Shown here in pieces: positions 1-8,360 of a DNA stretch of 46,616 nt. Source of the DNA: Ferrimonas kyonanensis DSM 18153 (GTDB taxonomy: Bacteria > Pseudomonadota > Gammaproteobacteria > Enterobacterales > Shewanellaceae); assembly GCF_000425405.1 (NCBI RefSeq), contig NZ_KE384364.1:1-46616 (forward strand). The letters run 5' to 3'. Below the pieces are notes generated by a model that saw nothing but the letters and a program-made list of their open reading frames with translations, made no database searches and was not told the origin of the DNA. The translations under genes were made by a program, and so were the position numbers. Every line of letters begins with the position of its first letter. Positions within the stretch are counted from its first letter, which is position 1.

Positions 1-18
1 GTCACCACAGTTTGCTGT

Positions 19-94
19 GGGCGATTAGCTCAGTTGGGAGAGCACCTGCCTTACAAGCAGGGGGTCACTGGTTCAAGCCCAGTATCGCCCACCA
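19..94 (+). tRNA. valT: tRNA-Val (anticodon UAC)
   Basis: A complete cloverleaf can be folded. The acceptor arm GGGCGAT pairs with ATCGCCC and is followed by A and an encoded CCA end. The D arm contains AGCTCAGTTGGGAGAGC. The anticodon stem CCTGC/GCAGG carries the loop CTTACAA with anticodon TAC, and the T loop is GTTCAAG. The sequence closely resembles the gammaproteobacterial valine tRNA that reads GUA/GUG. The 18 bases before it may be the spacer of a tRNA cluster cut off by the window edge. The exact gene number (valT or another copy) cannot be decided. Confidence 0.97.
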
Positions 95-102
95 CCGTTA
101 TC

Positions 103-133
103 AAAAAAGCGAGTCAACTGACTCGCTTTTTTT
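103..133 (+). terminator. Rho-independent terminator of the tRNA-Val unit
   Basis: Stem GCGAGT-C / G-ACTCGC with a short AACT loop follows six As and is followed by a run of seven Ts. It lies 8 bases after the CCA end of the tRNA, so it should end the tRNA transcript. Confidence 0.9.
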
Positions 134-267
134 GTGCCTGAATATTGGCATTGGCAAGGGCCTCATCGCCTTTTGTGCTCCTTTCCACCTTACAATAAAG
201 CGAAAAATCATCGGCCCACGCTTCACTTTCGTACTAGGTTTAAATTAACCTCACACGGAGATGAATC

Positions 268-492
268 ATGAGCAGTATCTCTCAGTCCGCATCCCAAAGT
301 AGCATTGCCGAGTACCTAAGGCATGTGCAGGGCGTCGATGCCGACGCTGCCGATGCCGAGGCCGCCGCCATTATCGATAACTTTGAACGAATGAAATCGA
401 TGGGATACATCAAAGGTTGGTGCTTTGATGAAGGCGGACACCTGGATCTTATCCCCTCGGACACCATAGTCAGAATTTTTGGCGACGAATAG
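268..492 (+). CDS. small acidic protein of unknown function
   Basis: 74 residues, no recognised family. The ATG at 268 follows a reasonable Shine-Dalgarno (ACGGAG, about 8 bases upstream), which supports this start. The protein is acidic and Ala/Asp-rich in the first half (DADAADAEAAA around residues 24-34). It has no signal peptide, membrane helix or cysteine cluster; a single Cys lies near residue 52. It looks like a compact cytosolic alpha/beta protein. It stands alone between the tRNA terminator and an MFS gene on the same strand, 112 bases away. Nothing in the context points to a role. Antisense reading of the same stretch gives an ORF of similar length, but that one has no ribosome binding site. 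Confidence 0.6.
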   Translation: MSSISQSASQSSIAEYLRHVQGVDADAADAEAAAIIDNFERMKSMGYIKGWCFDEGGHLDLIPSDTIVRIFGDE

Positions 493-604
493 GTCATACC
501 ACGCTGCTTGATGGTGACCCCTTCAGGGGCGTTGCAGAGGGCGCTTTACATTTGCCTTGTTTCAGCTCAATATATAAACATAAAACTTTATAAAAGACGA
601 TGCG

Positions 605-1813
605 ATGGACAGCCGCCCCTACTACACCTTTGGCGTAACTCTGTTGATCACCCTCATCAGCGTGTGCGGCATTGCCATGCCCTACCCTATCCTGGCGCCG
701 CTGTTTCTGGATCTTCAACACCCGATCAGTCAGTTTGCCGGTATTCCGGAAAAGCTGCTGTTAGGTGCGGTGCTGGCCATCTATCCCATCGGCATTTTGA
801 TTGGCAGCAACTATCTGGGTGCCTGGTCCGATCGACTCGGTCGAAAACGCGTACTCACCTGGACCATGCTCGGAGCAACACTGAGCTATGGGCTGACCGC
901 CATCGCCATTCAACAGGGCAGTTTTCTGCTGTTCACTGCCAGTCGGCTATTAACCGGCTTGTTTGAGGGAAACCTGAGCATCGCCCGAGCCATTGCCGCC
1001 GACCTGCACCCTAAAATCGACCGAACCCGAGCCTTTTCCTACCTTAGCGCTATGGGGTATGCCGGATACCTCATCGGCCCGGTGGTTGGCGGCTTTTTGC
1101 TGCCGCTGGGCGCCAGCCTGGCATTCTGGGTGGCGGCAGCGGCCTGTGCGGCAGCCACCGGGCTGATCTTGCTGGCTCTGCCCAAAGATGCCCAAACCCG
1201 ACCTCAGCGACAGGGCTCCAGCCTGAGCCTGCTGAAACACCCCCAGTACCGAGACTTTTTTGTGTGTTACCTGATGCTGATGCTGGCACTGAATGGCTTC
1301 TACGAATTTTATCCGGTCTGGCTGGTGGAATTCCGAGACTTCAACAGCGAGCAGATCGCCTGGGCCACGGTATTGCTCACCTCAGCTATGATCGCCACGG
1401 CCGTTATGGCAACCATGAAGGTAAAACGCTGGCTGGGGCTGGTTAACGCCGGACTTGCAGGAATTTTGGTGTACGCGATGGCGATCGCCAGCTTTCCTTA
1501 TGGCGGTGGCGATTACCTGGCCAGCTTTATTGCCGCCGGCATAGGCATTGCGCTATTTAACGCTATGATGCCGAGCTACCTTTCGGAACACGCTCAGGAC
1601 AGCCAGGGCCAGGGGCAACTAATGGGACTGCTGACGACGGTATTTTGTCTGGGCAACGTGATTATCGCCATCGTCGGTGCCGCCCTGGCACTGGTGGATA
1701 CTCGACTGGTGTTAATGGCCAGTGCGCTACTGGCCGTTTTCGCCTCACTGCTGTTCTGGCGCCTGGCTCGCTCTGCTTCTTTGGAGGCCGAACGGGCCCA
1801 CACCAATGCCTAA
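605..1813 (+). CDS. MFS transporter, probable drug/metabolite efflux
   Basis: 402 residues with about 12 hydrophobic helices, typical of the major facilitator superfamily. The loop between helices 2 and 3 carries the MFS signature A (GAWSDRLGRKR, about residues 73-83). The run GYAGYLIGPVVGGFL near residues 150-165 resembles the helix-5 motif C found in drug:proton antiporters, so export by proton exchange is the likely mode. The substrate cannot be told. The start ATG at 605 is preceded by an AT-rich stretch (TATATAAACATAAAACTTTATAAAAG) that could hold the promoter, and no strong Shine-Dalgarno is visible. Its stop codon overlaps by two bases the stop codon of the convergent carboxypeptidase gene, so the two messages must overlap at their 3' ends. 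Confidence 0.85.
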   Translation: MDSRPYYTFGVTLLITLISVCGIAMPYPILAPLFLDLQHPISQFAGIPEKLLLGAVLAIYPIGILIGSNYLGAWSDRLGRKRVLTWTMLGATLSYGLTAIAIQQGSFLLFTASRLLTGLFEGNLSIARAIAADLHPKIDRTRAFSYLSAMGYAGYLIGPVVGGFLLPLGASLAFWVAAAACAAATGLILLALPKDAQTRPQRQGSSLSLLKHPQYRDFFVCYLMLMLALNGFYEFYPVWLVEFRDFNSEQIAWATVLLTSAMIATAVMATMKVKRWLGLVNAGLAGILVYAMAIASFPYGGGDYLASFIAAGIGIALFNAMMPSYLSEHAQDSQGQGQLMGLLTTVFCLGNVIIAIVGAALALVDTRLVLMASALLAVFASLLFWRLARSASLEAERAHTNA

Positions 1814-3282
1814 GCCAGGTAGCGAGCCGACAGATGATTGAGCAACGCCTCGGCAGACAAGGGCTGACCGGTCATGTTGAGGCAAGACTGGTTCAGGTCG
1901 GCGCCACCGCCATGTTGCCAAATTCCAGCCTGCAACTGCTGCCGTACCCACTGACCACGAGCCGCTGGCTCGCGACGCCACTGCGGGGACTGTCGTAATC
2001 CGGCAAACACCTGCGCCGCCGCCATCGCCCCGAGGGCATAACTGGGGAAATATCCGAATTCACCGAAGCACCAGTGAATGTCTTGCAGGCAGCCGTCTCG
2101 ATTGTTGTCTGGGCTTACCCCCAGCAGGGTCTGCATTCCATGACGCCAGGCACCGGGCAGATCAGACAGGGGCAGATCGCCACTGAGCAACGCCTGCTCC
2201 AACTCCAATCGCAACAAGATGTGGGCCGGGTAGGTGACCTCATCGGCCTCAACCCGAATCAAACTTGGCTGAACCCGACCAATATGAGCGCCTAAATTGT
2301 CGGCCTCCAAGCCAGGGTGGGCTCCCCAGTGACGCTGCAGGAACTCCGACAGCCACTGAATGAAATCCGGCTCTCTGGCCAATTGCATCTCAAACGACAA
2401 CGCCTGGGCTTCGTGCAAAGCCGCGGATTGCACCCGAGCCATCGGGGTATGGTGCCAGCGTGCAGCAATGCCCTGCTCGAAACAGCCGTGGCCTGCCTCA
2501 TGGATCATGGAATAAACGGCAGACAATGGCTGGCGATGATCGTAACGGGTAGTAATGCGCACATCTGACGGCACTCCGGCACTAAAGGGGTGGGTACTGG
2601 TATCGAGGCGACCGCCGTCAAGATCGAAGCCCAGGTGTGGTAATAATGCCTCCAGTGCCTGTCGCTGCTGGTCAACCTCAACCTGAGGCAGTGGCACGCT
2701 GCTTCTGGAGCGGCTTCGCTCAGACGCTTCGGCAATCAGAGCGGGCAAGCGGGCTTTCAAGGGGACAAACAACTGCTGGAGCTGGGTCAGGCTGAGGTCC
2801 GGCTCAAACTTGTTCAACAACCCCTGATACAGTGGTGCCTGCGCCGACGAGCGACGAATCTCGGCCTCTTCCTTCAGCAATGCCAACACCGGTTCAAACG
2901 CCGCCTTAAACAGCGAGAAGTCATCCTCGTTTCTGGCCTGGCGCCAACGGGTCTCACAGGCCACAGACAAAGTCACTCTGCGGCGTACAAAATCGTCATC
3001 CAGCAGAGTCGCGTCCCGAACCCGGCGTGACATCAACTCCAGCAGTCGCTGTTGACTGGCAGACATCGACTGCTGGCTCAACTGAGACAGGCTGTCGGCC
3101 AAACCTGGGGCACGCAACCTCTGGTTGATCACCAGTTGCAATTCGGCCATGGCTTCGGCTCTGGCCCCCTGGCCACGGTCACTGAGCAGGGTGGCTTGAT
3201 CCCATTCCATTAACGCCATGGCGTGCTCTAAGTGGGATATTCCTGAAAAATGTTGCTCCAGATCACTCCATGAACGTGTCAT
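1810..3282 (-). CDS. M32 family metallocarboxypeptidase (carboxypeptidase Taq type)
   Basis: 490 residues, the usual size for family M32, which removes C-terminal residues from peptides in the cytoplasm. The zinc site HEAGH is at residues 261-265 and is followed by the family-typical GCFEQGIA. The downstream helices with ALSFEMQLAR and the IRVEADEVTYPAHI block are also characteristic; the latter supplies substrate contacts in this family. There is no signal peptide. The ATG at 3282 begins a protein that aligns with the family from its first helices (LEHAMALMEWDQAT). The gene is divergent from a LysR regulator across 108 bases and convergent with the MFS gene. It is probably a housekeeping peptide-recycling enzyme. 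The LysR neighbour may or may not regulate it. Confidence 0.93.
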   Translation of the reverse strand: MTRSWSDLEQHFSGISHLEHAMALMEWDQATLLSDRGQGARAEAMAELQLVINQRLRAPGLADSLSQLSQQSMSASQQRLLELMSRRVRDATLLDDDFVRRRVTLSVACETRWRQARNEDDFSLFKAAFEPVLALLKEEAEIRRSSAQAPLYQGLLNKFEPDLSLTQLQQLFVPLKARLPALIAEASERSRSRSSVPLPQVEVDQQRQALEALLPHLGFDLDGGRLDTSTHPFSAGVPSDVRITTRYDHRQPLSAVYSMIHEAGHGCFEQGIAARWHHTPMARVQSAALHEAQALSFEMQLAREPDFIQWLSEFLQRHWGAHPGLEADNLGAHIGRVQPSLIRVEADEVTYPAHILLRLELEQALLSGDLPLSDLPGAWRHGMQTLLGVSPDNNRDGCLQDIHWCFGEFGYFPSYALGAMAAAQVFAGLRQSPQWRREPAARGQWVRQQLQAGIWQHGGGADLNQSCLNMTGQPLSAEALLNHLSARYLA

Positions 3283-3363
3283 TGGTCTACCCCTTTCAAG
3301 TTAGAGTCAGAATTCTATAGGCGTGAGCGCATTTGTTTGGCATAGTAATAAAACATTGATATT

Positions 3364-3386
3364 AATTCTTCAAAATAACAAGAATT
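3364..3386. promoter_or_regulatory. inverted repeat upstream of the LysR gene, candidate operator
   Basis: AATTCTT-N9-AAGAATT is a perfect 7-bp inverted repeat ending 4 bases before the LysR start codon, in the divergent promoter region shared with the carboxypeptidase gene. LysR regulators commonly bind dyads of this type in front of their own gene. Assignment as an operator is inference. Confidence 0.4.
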
Positions 3387-3390
3387 CGTT

Positions 3391-4278
3391 ATGGACCTCC
3401 GTCAACTACGCAATTTCGTTACCGTCGCCGAGCAGAGCAGTTTTACCCGGGCTGCCCGTATTCTGGGTGTCGCTCAGCCGGCTGTCAGCACGGCCATCAA
3501 AAAACTGGAGACCGAGCTGGGACTGGTGCTATTGCATCGCCAGGACAAGCGGGTTCAACTCACTGCCGAGGGACAGGAGTTGCTGCCCCACGCCAAGGAG
3601 ATTCTGTCCCGGGTTGAGCTGGCAGAATCGGCCATGACCCGGCTGCAACAACTGGGTCGGGGTGAGGTGCGCATCGCTCTGCCAGGGATGATCGGTTCCT
3701 ACTACTTCCCTGCCCTGCTGATGGCCTTCCATCATCGCTACCCGGAACTGAAACTGTCGCTGATTGAAGCCGGTACCCGGGAGATTCAATCGATGATCGA
3801 GCGGGACGAGATCGACATCGGTATCGTTATTGACGGAGACGCTCAAACCACGTTGGAAACCATTCCACTCACCAAAGAAGAGATGATCGTAGCCTGCAGC
3901 CTCGACCACCCACTGGCGGAGTTGGAGTCGGTGAATTTTGAAGACTTCATGGAACATGAGTTGGTGATGTTTAAGCGCGGTTATTATCACCGAGAGCGCA
4001 TGGACCAACTGGCGAAGGCCCATAACCTGGAACCTCAACTGGCGTTTGAGACCAACCTGATTGAGCTGATTCGCTCCATTGTTCGTCAGGGCTTTGCGAT
4101 CACCACGGTGCTGAAAATGGTGGTGGAGAATGATCCGCAGATTAAGGCCATCTCCTTTGAAGAACCGTTATTTATGGATCTGCATGTGGCCTGGAAACGA
4201 GGCCGGGCACTGACTCAGGCCGACCGCACCTTCCTGGACTTCCTGCTTGAACAACGAGACACCGAGAAATCGCTGTAA
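3391..4278 (+). CDS. LysR-family transcriptional regulator
   Basis: 295 residues with standard LysR architecture. A winged helix-turn-helix occupies about residues 1-60 (LRQLRNFVTVAEQSSFTRAARILGVAQPAVSTAIKKLE), then a linker helix and a two-lobe periplasmic-binding-like effector domain from about residue 88 (EVRIALPGMIGSYYFPALL). The effector is unknown. It is divergent from the M32 carboxypeptidase gene and convergent with maiA, the last gene of the homogentisate operon; the LysR and maiA stop codons are 18 bases apart. Position gives weak grounds to link it with either neighbour. An inverted repeat directly before its start suggests autoregulation. Confidence 0.92.
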   Translation: MDLRQLRNFVTVAEQSSFTRAARILGVAQPAVSTAIKKLETELGLVLLHRQDKRVQLTAEGQELLPHAKEILSRVELAESAMTRLQQLGRGEVRIALPGMIGSYYFPALLMAFHHRYPELKLSLIEAGTREIQSMIERDEIDIGIVIDGDAQTTLETIPLTKEEMIVACSLDHPLAELESVNFEDFMEHELVMFKRGYYHRERMDQLAKAHNLEPQLAFETNLIELIRSIVRQGFAITTVLKMVVENDPQIKAISFEEPLFMDLHVAWKRGRALTQADRTFLDFLLEQRDTEKSL

Positions 4279-4289
4279 TTCGGGCTCCG

Positions 4290-4311
4290 GATGCGGTCAG
4301 ACGACCGCATC
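4290..4311. terminator. hairpin between convergent lysR and maiA ends
   Basis: Perfect 9-bp stem GATGCGGTC / GACCGCATC with an AGAC loop. It spans the maiA stop codon and lies just after the LysR stop. Neither side has a good T run (TGGCTGATTTT follows on plus), so it is a weak terminator candidate rather than a certain one. Confidence 0.45.
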
Positions 4312-4941
4312 TGGCTGATTTTCCGGTGCTGCTTCGGCAAACGATGTCATCTGGCGACAACGGCGAACAATGCCATTGAGCAAGGGGTACTCCTGCATGG
4401 GCACATTGAAACGCTCGGCATTGTAGACCTGTGGGACCAGGCAGACGTCGGCCATAGAGACCTCATCACCGACGCAAAACAACCCGGAGGTCTGCTCCAG
4501 CTGCAACTCAAAACCGGCAAACGCGGTTTTGACCCAGTGCCGATACCACCTCGCCTTCTGAGCGTCATCCACTCCCAACTCCACCGCCAGATACTTTAAC
4601 ACTCGCAAGTTATTCAGCGGGTGGCAGTCGATGGCGATGTTTTGTGCCATCGCCCGAACCTTGGCTCGAGCCGTGGGTTCATCCGGTAACAACGGCCTCT
4701 CCGGGTAGGCCTCATCCAGATACTCAATGATCGCCAGAGACTGATTCAGAATCAGATCGCCATCCTGCAAGGTGGGCACCAAATGGTTGGGGTTCAATAC
4801 CCCATACGCCGGCAGGTGCTGCTCTCCGCCGTTTTTAATCAGGTTTACCGAGATGTTTTCATACTCTAGCCCTTTGAGTGCGCACGCTATCCTTACCCGA
4901 TAGGCGGCACTCGAGCGCCAGTATCCGTACAATTTGAGCAT
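4297..4941 (-). CDS. maiA: maleylacetoacetate isomerase (zeta-class glutathione transferase)
   Basis: 214 residues from the ATG at 4941, which begins MLKLYGYWRSSAAYRVRIA as in other MaiA/zeta GSTs. An upstream TTG at 4968 would add nine residues foreign to the family. The thioredoxin-like N domain has the zeta glutathione-site motif SSxxxRVRIA (about residues 9-17) and NQSLAIIEYLDEAYP. The helical C domain follows from about residue 85. It isomerises 4-maleylacetoacetate to 4-fumarylacetoacetate using glutathione, the penultimate step of tyrosine breakdown. It is the last gene of the hppD-hmgA-fahA-maiA set, 16 bases after fahA. The glutathione biosynthesis gene gshA lies elsewhere in the window. 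Confidence 0.93.
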   Translation of the reverse strand: MLKLYGYWRSSAAYRVRIACALKGLEYENISVNLIKNGGEQHLPAYGVLNPNHLVPTLQDGDLILNQSLAIIEYLDEAYPERPLLPDEPTARAKVRAMAQNIAIDCHPLNNLRVLKYLAVELGVDDAQKARWYRHWVKTAFAGFELQLEQTSGLFCVGDEVSMADVCLVPQVYNAERFNVPMQEYPLLNGIVRRCRQMTSFAEAAPENQPDAVV

Positions 4942-4957
4942 CGGCAATGATGACCCC

Positions 4958-5938
4958 TTAAGACTCAATCAGTCTCTGTTCTATAGCACCAAAAATGGAA
5001 TCTTGCCTTAAATCAAACATCTCAATTCTAACGACATCGCCAAATTGCATAAACGGCGTCACCGGTTTGCCCTGTTCGATGATCTCCAGCATCCGTTTCT
5101 CAGCCAGGCAGGAGGAGCCAGCACTGCGGTCGTAGTTGGAGACGGTGCCCGAACCGATGATGCAACCGCTGCCCAAGGGTCGGCTCTTGGCGGCGTGAGC
5201 AACCAGAGTCGGAAAGTCAAAGGTCATGTCGACACCGGCATCGGGGCGGCCAAAACAGTCGCCATTGAGGTGGGTGACCAAGGGCAGGTGAACCTTGCCG
5301 TCGTGCCACTGCTCCCCCAGCTCATCAGGGGTGACCGCCACCGGAGAGAAGGCACTGGACGGCTTCGACTGATAAAACCCAAAGCCCTTGGCCAGTTCAG
5401 CGGGAATCAGGTTGCGCAGGGACACATCGTTGACCAGCATCAGCAACTTGATGTGGTCCGCGGCCGCCGCAGTATCGACGCCCATGGGCACATCGTCGGT
5501 GATCACTGCTATCTCGGACTCGAAGTCCACCCCCCAGTCGGTAGTGGGCATGCGAATCGCCTCGTAGGGGGCCAAGAAGGTGTCCGATCCCCCCTGGTAG
5601 ATCAACGGATCGGTCCAGAAACTCTCCGGCATGTCGGCACCGCGAGCTTTACGCACCAGTTCGACATGGTTGACGTAAGCGCTGCCATCGGCCCACTGAT
5701 AGGCTCTGGGCAGCGGTGAGTGGCATTGAGTCTGATCGAAATCAAAGGCGCCACTGAGCTCGCCCTCGTTCAGCTGCTGGTAACGCTCCTCAAGCCGGGG
5801 CGCCAACTGCTGCCACTGATCCAATGCCTGTTGCAGGGTCGGGGCGATGTCTGTCGCAAGGACGGCTTGACGAAGATCCCGACTGACCAACAGCAGCTCG
5901 CCATCGCGGCCGCCACGGTTCAAGGTGGCTAATTTCAT
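4958..5938 (-). CDS. fahA: fumarylacetoacetate hydrolase family protein
   Basis: 326 residues, the size of the bacterial FAH proteins found with hmgA. The catalytic fold is recognisable from about residue 70. The acidic metal ligands sit in DFESEIAVITDD (about residues 139-150), followed by LMLVNDVSLRN, the KPSSAFSPVAVTPDEL segment, and the GSGCIIGSGTVSNYDRS loop near residues 258-274. The enzyme splits fumarylacetoacetate into fumarate and acetoacetate, the final step of homogentisate catabolism. The ATG at 5938 has a good Shine-Dalgarno (AAGGAAAT). It sits between hmgA (10-base gap) and maiA (16-base gap), so co-transcription is near certain. Confidence 0.95.
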   Translation of the reverse strand: MKLATLNRGGRDGELLLVSRDLRQAVLATDIAPTLQQALDQWQQLAPRLEERYQQLNEGELSGAFDFDQTQCHSPLPRAYQWADGSAYVNHVELVRKARGADMPESFWTDPLIYQGGSDTFLAPYEAIRMPTTDWGVDFESEIAVITDDVPMGVDTAAAADHIKLLMLVNDVSLRNLIPAELAKGFGFYQSKPSSAFSPVAVTPDELGEQWHDGKVHLPLVTHLNGDCFGRPDAGVDMTFDFPTLVAHAAKSRPLGSGCIIGSGTVSNYDRSAGSSCLAEKRMLEIIEQGKPVTPFMQFGDVVRIEMFDLRQDSIFGAIEQRLIES

Positions 5939-5948
5939 ATGGATTTCC

Positions 5949-7079
5949 TTATTCTTTTACTTGCCAACTGCTGGCGTAATCCGGGTTTTCCAGGGCCTGG
6001 GCGGCCTCGGACAACTGCAGCGGGTCCCGTGTATCGATCATCACCGCCACTTCATCGGTGAAGGTCTTCTTGTGAGCCAGGCCGGCGGCAAATGCTTTGG
6101 GGTGGGGCCCATGGGTAAAACCACAAGGGTGGAAGGTCACCATGCCCGCTTCGATGTTATCGCGACTGAAAAAGTCACCGGCATGGTAAAACAACACCTC
6201 ATCGTAATCGTCGTTGTTGTGGTAAAACGGCACCTTCAAGGCTCCTGGGTCACTCTCGATGGGGCGCGGCACGAAGGTGCAGACCACGAAGCGACTGGCC
6301 ACAAAGGTGGTGTGAGCCGACGGCGGCAGATGATAGCGATGGCTCATCAACGGACGAATGTCGCGCCAGTTGATGCGCACCGGAGCCAAATCCCCGTGCC
6401 AACCAATAGCATCCAGGGGGTTGAACGGGTAACGAACTTCGGACAGCGCATCGAGACGCTTAACTTTAACCGTCCAGGGCTGTTCATCCTGCTGAGCCAG
6501 AAATGCCTCATTGATGCGGGGCAGGTCCAGCATGGCCGGGTCAAAGATGGCGTGGGGACCAACGATGCCTTTATCCGGCAGTTGAAAGCTGTCGCCACTG
6601 GCCTCAATCATCAGGATCTGCAGCGGCTCCAAGACCTCCAGTCGCCACATGGTCGAGCGCGGCAGCATCAGGTAATCACCGGTTTCCAGTGTCAGATGAC
6701 CATAGTCGCAATAGAGTTCGGCGCGGCCGGCGTGGATAAACAGCAACTCGTCACCATCGGCATTGCGCATCAGCTCGGTCATGCTGCAATCGAGGTGCCA
6801 CAGCCGCATCTGGCAATGGCTGTTATGCAGAAATGCCGGCACCAGCCAGGGGACCGAGTGGCGTTGCTGCTGGCGATTGAGATCCAGCGCTCTTGGCCTC
6901 AGTGGCCCCTGCCAATCACTCCAGCCTGTGGGCGGGTGACGGTGATGGAAGTGTGCCGCCGGGCCAAAGAAACCGGCCCGGCCGGCTTCCCGCTCATAAA
7001 TCGCCTGTTCCGGCAGGTCGGCGTGGGCCTGGCGGGAGACCGTGCCCTCTTTGTGTGGAAATTGGATCCATTTACGCAT
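5949..7079 (-). CDS. hmgA: homogentisate 1,2-dioxygenase
   Basis: 376 residues from the ATG at 7079, which has GGGGGG five bases upstream. The alternative TTG four codons earlier would sit on the Shine-Dalgarno itself. A cupin-type fold is suggested. The C-terminal half holds the iron ligand region: FYHNNDDYDEVLFYHAGDFFS followed by GMVTFHPCGFTHGPHPKA, with His/Glu ligands as in the HGD family. It opens the ring of homogentisate to maleylacetoacetate with O2 and Fe(II). It is about 60 residues shorter than the mammalian and Pseudomonas enzymes and matches the shorter group found in marine gammaproteobacteria. It lies downstream of hppD across a 49-base gap containing a strong hairpin, and upstream of fahA. 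Confidence 0.95.
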   Translation of the reverse strand: MRKWIQFPHKEGTVSRQAHADLPEQAIYEREAGRAGFFGPAAHFHHRHPPTGWSDWQGPLRPRALDLNRQQQRHSVPWLVPAFLHNSHCQMRLWHLDCSMTELMRNADGDELLFIHAGRAELYCDYGHLTLETGDYLMLPRSTMWRLEVLEPLQILMIEASGDSFQLPDKGIVGPHAIFDPAMLDLPRINEAFLAQQDEQPWTVKVKRLDALSEVRYPFNPLDAIGWHGDLAPVRINWRDIRPLMSHRYHLPPSAHTTFVASRFVVCTFVPRPIESDPGALKVPFYHNNDDYDEVLFYHAGDFFSRDNIEAGMVTFHPCGFTHGPHPKAFAAGLAHKKTFTDEVAVMIDTRDPLQLSEAAQALENPDYASSWQVKE

Positions 7080-7104
7080 AGCGCCCCCCAAGGTTTGTGG
7101 AAAT

Positions 7105-7124
7105 CGGGGCTCGCACGAGCCCCG
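7105..7124 (-). terminator. intercistronic hairpin between hppD and hmgA
   Basis: Perfect 8-bp GC-rich stem CGGGGCTC / GAGCCCCG with a GCAC loop, starting 5 bases after the hppD stop and ending about 25 bases before the hmgA start. There is no following T run on the minus strand. It could stabilise the hppD part of the message or cause partial termination, giving more hppD than hmgA product. Function is inferred. Confidence 0.4.
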
Positions 7125-7128
7125 CCGC

Positions 7129-8196
7129 TCAGATCACGCCACGGCGAATCTGATCTTCCTCGATGGACTCAAACAGAGCCTTGAAGTTACCTTCACCGAA
7201 CCCTTCGTTGCCTTTGCGCTGAATGATCTCGAAGAACACCGGTCCAATCACGGTCTGTGTAAAGATCTGCAGCAGAATGCCATCTTTCATCGGCGCGCCA
7301 TCGATGAGTATACGCAACTCCCGCAGGCGCTCTTTGTCCTCCTGATGGCCCTCGACCCGCTGATCAATCTTCTCGTAGTAGGTATCCGGGGTTGGCATGA
7401 ACTCCATGCCGCCGGCACGCAGATCGGCCACGGTCTGATAGATGTCTTCGGTGGTGAGGGCGATGTGCTGAATGCCCTCGCCCTTGTACTCTCTGAGGTA
7501 CTCTTCAATTTGCGACTTGTCGTCGGAAGACTCGTTGATGGGGATGCGAATCTTACCGCAAGGACCGGTCATGGCCCGGCTGACCAAGCCGGTCAGCTTG
7601 CCCTCGATATCGAAATAGCGGATCTCGCGGAAGTTGCCAATGCGCTCGTAGAAGCCGGCCCATTTATTCATGTTGCCCTGGAACACGTTGTGGGTCAGGT
7701 GATCGATCTCTACCAGTCCCTTATCGTTGCTTGCCAACGCCTGTTGCCATTGATCGTAAAACTGGAAGTCCACATCGTAGATGCTGTTGCTGCCGTAGCG
7801 GTCGACAAAATACAGCGTCGACTCGCCGATGCCCTCGACCGCCGGAATATTCAGCTCCATGGGGCCGATGTTGCCTTCAAACAACCTGGCACCATTCTCC
7901 AGGGCATGAGCCAGCGCCTTGGCGGAATCGGCCACTCGCCAGGCCATGCCACACACCGACGGGCCATGTAACGCCGCAAATTCGGCGGCCTGAGAGTGAG
8001 GCTGAGCGTTAATGATGAAGTTGATGTCGCCCTGGCGATACAGCCATGCCTGCTTACTGCGATGCTTGGCAATCTCGGTAAATCCCAGTAAACCGAACAG
8101 TTGCTTCAGCTTATCAATCCCCTCGGCATCGGGGGCGGTGTACTCCACAAACTCAAACCCATCGGTTCCCAGTGGATTGTAATCCGTTATCGCCAT
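7129..8196 (-). CDS. hppD: 4-hydroxyphenylpyruvate dioxygenase
   Basis: 355 residues from the ATG at 8196, preceded by GGGAGA. The longer reading frame upstream is Arg/Ala-rich and not part of the family. It has a two-module vicinal-oxygen-chelate fold. The C-terminal module carries the 2-His-1-Glu iron site: His in EIDHLTHNVFQGNM (about residues 155-168), His in IQHIALTTEDI (about 235-245), and Glu in GPVFFEIIQRKGNEGFGEGNF (about 314-334), which also contains the C-terminal gating region. It converts 4-hydroxyphenylpyruvate to homogentisate. It is the first gene of hppD-hmgA-fahA-maiA. A TyrR-box-like site and a CRP-like site lie 126-182 bases upstream. Confidence 0.97.
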   Translation of the reverse strand: MAITDYNPLGTDGFEFVEYTAPDAEGIDKLKQLFGLLGFTEIAKHRSKQAWLYRQGDINFIINAQPHSQAAEFAALHGPSVCGMAWRVADSAKALAHALENGARLFEGNIGPMELNIPAVEGIGESTLYFVDRYGSNSIYDVDFQFYDQWQQALASNDKGLVEIDHLTHNVFQGNMNKWAGFYERIGNFREIRYFDIEGKLTGLVSRAMTGPCGKIRIPINESSDDKSQIEEYLREYKGEGIQHIALTTEDIYQTVADLRAGGMEFMPTPDTYYEKIDQRVEGHQEDKERLRELRILIDGAPMKDGILLQIFTQTVIGPVFFEIIQRKGNEGFGEGNFKALFESIEEDQIRRGVI

Positions 8197-8321
8197 GGTC
8201 TTCTCCCTTGTTGATTGCGCTGTGGCTGCTCGGCCTTCTCTTTTCTGAGCCGATGCAGGGGCTGCCGATGGCCTGTGGCACACCGGAAACGGTTAACCAA
8301 ACGCTAACAAAGATTGAGCTT

Positions 8322-8337
8322 CGTGACAGGGATCACA
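8322..8337 (-). promoter_or_regulatory. CRP-like binding site upstream of hppD
   Basis: Read on the minus strand the site is TGTGATCCCTGTCACG, matching 9 of 10 bases of the TGTGA-N6-TCACA consensus. It sits about 126 bases before the hppD start, between the gene and the TyrR-box-like site. Catabolite control of amino-acid degradation would be sensible, but no promoter hexamers of good quality were found to anchor it. Confidence 0.4.
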
Positions 8338-8360
8338 GAACGGTTAAAGCAGGCAGGAGA

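Noticed and set aside
12-248. 78-codon open frame across the tRNA-Val gene and its terminator
   Set aside because: Runs through a tRNA and a Rho-independent terminator; chance frame.
5925-7184. 419-codon open frame antisense to hmgA and neighbouring parts
   Set aside because: Covers hmgA and both its flanks, so it cannot be an independent gene without contradicting a well supported operon.
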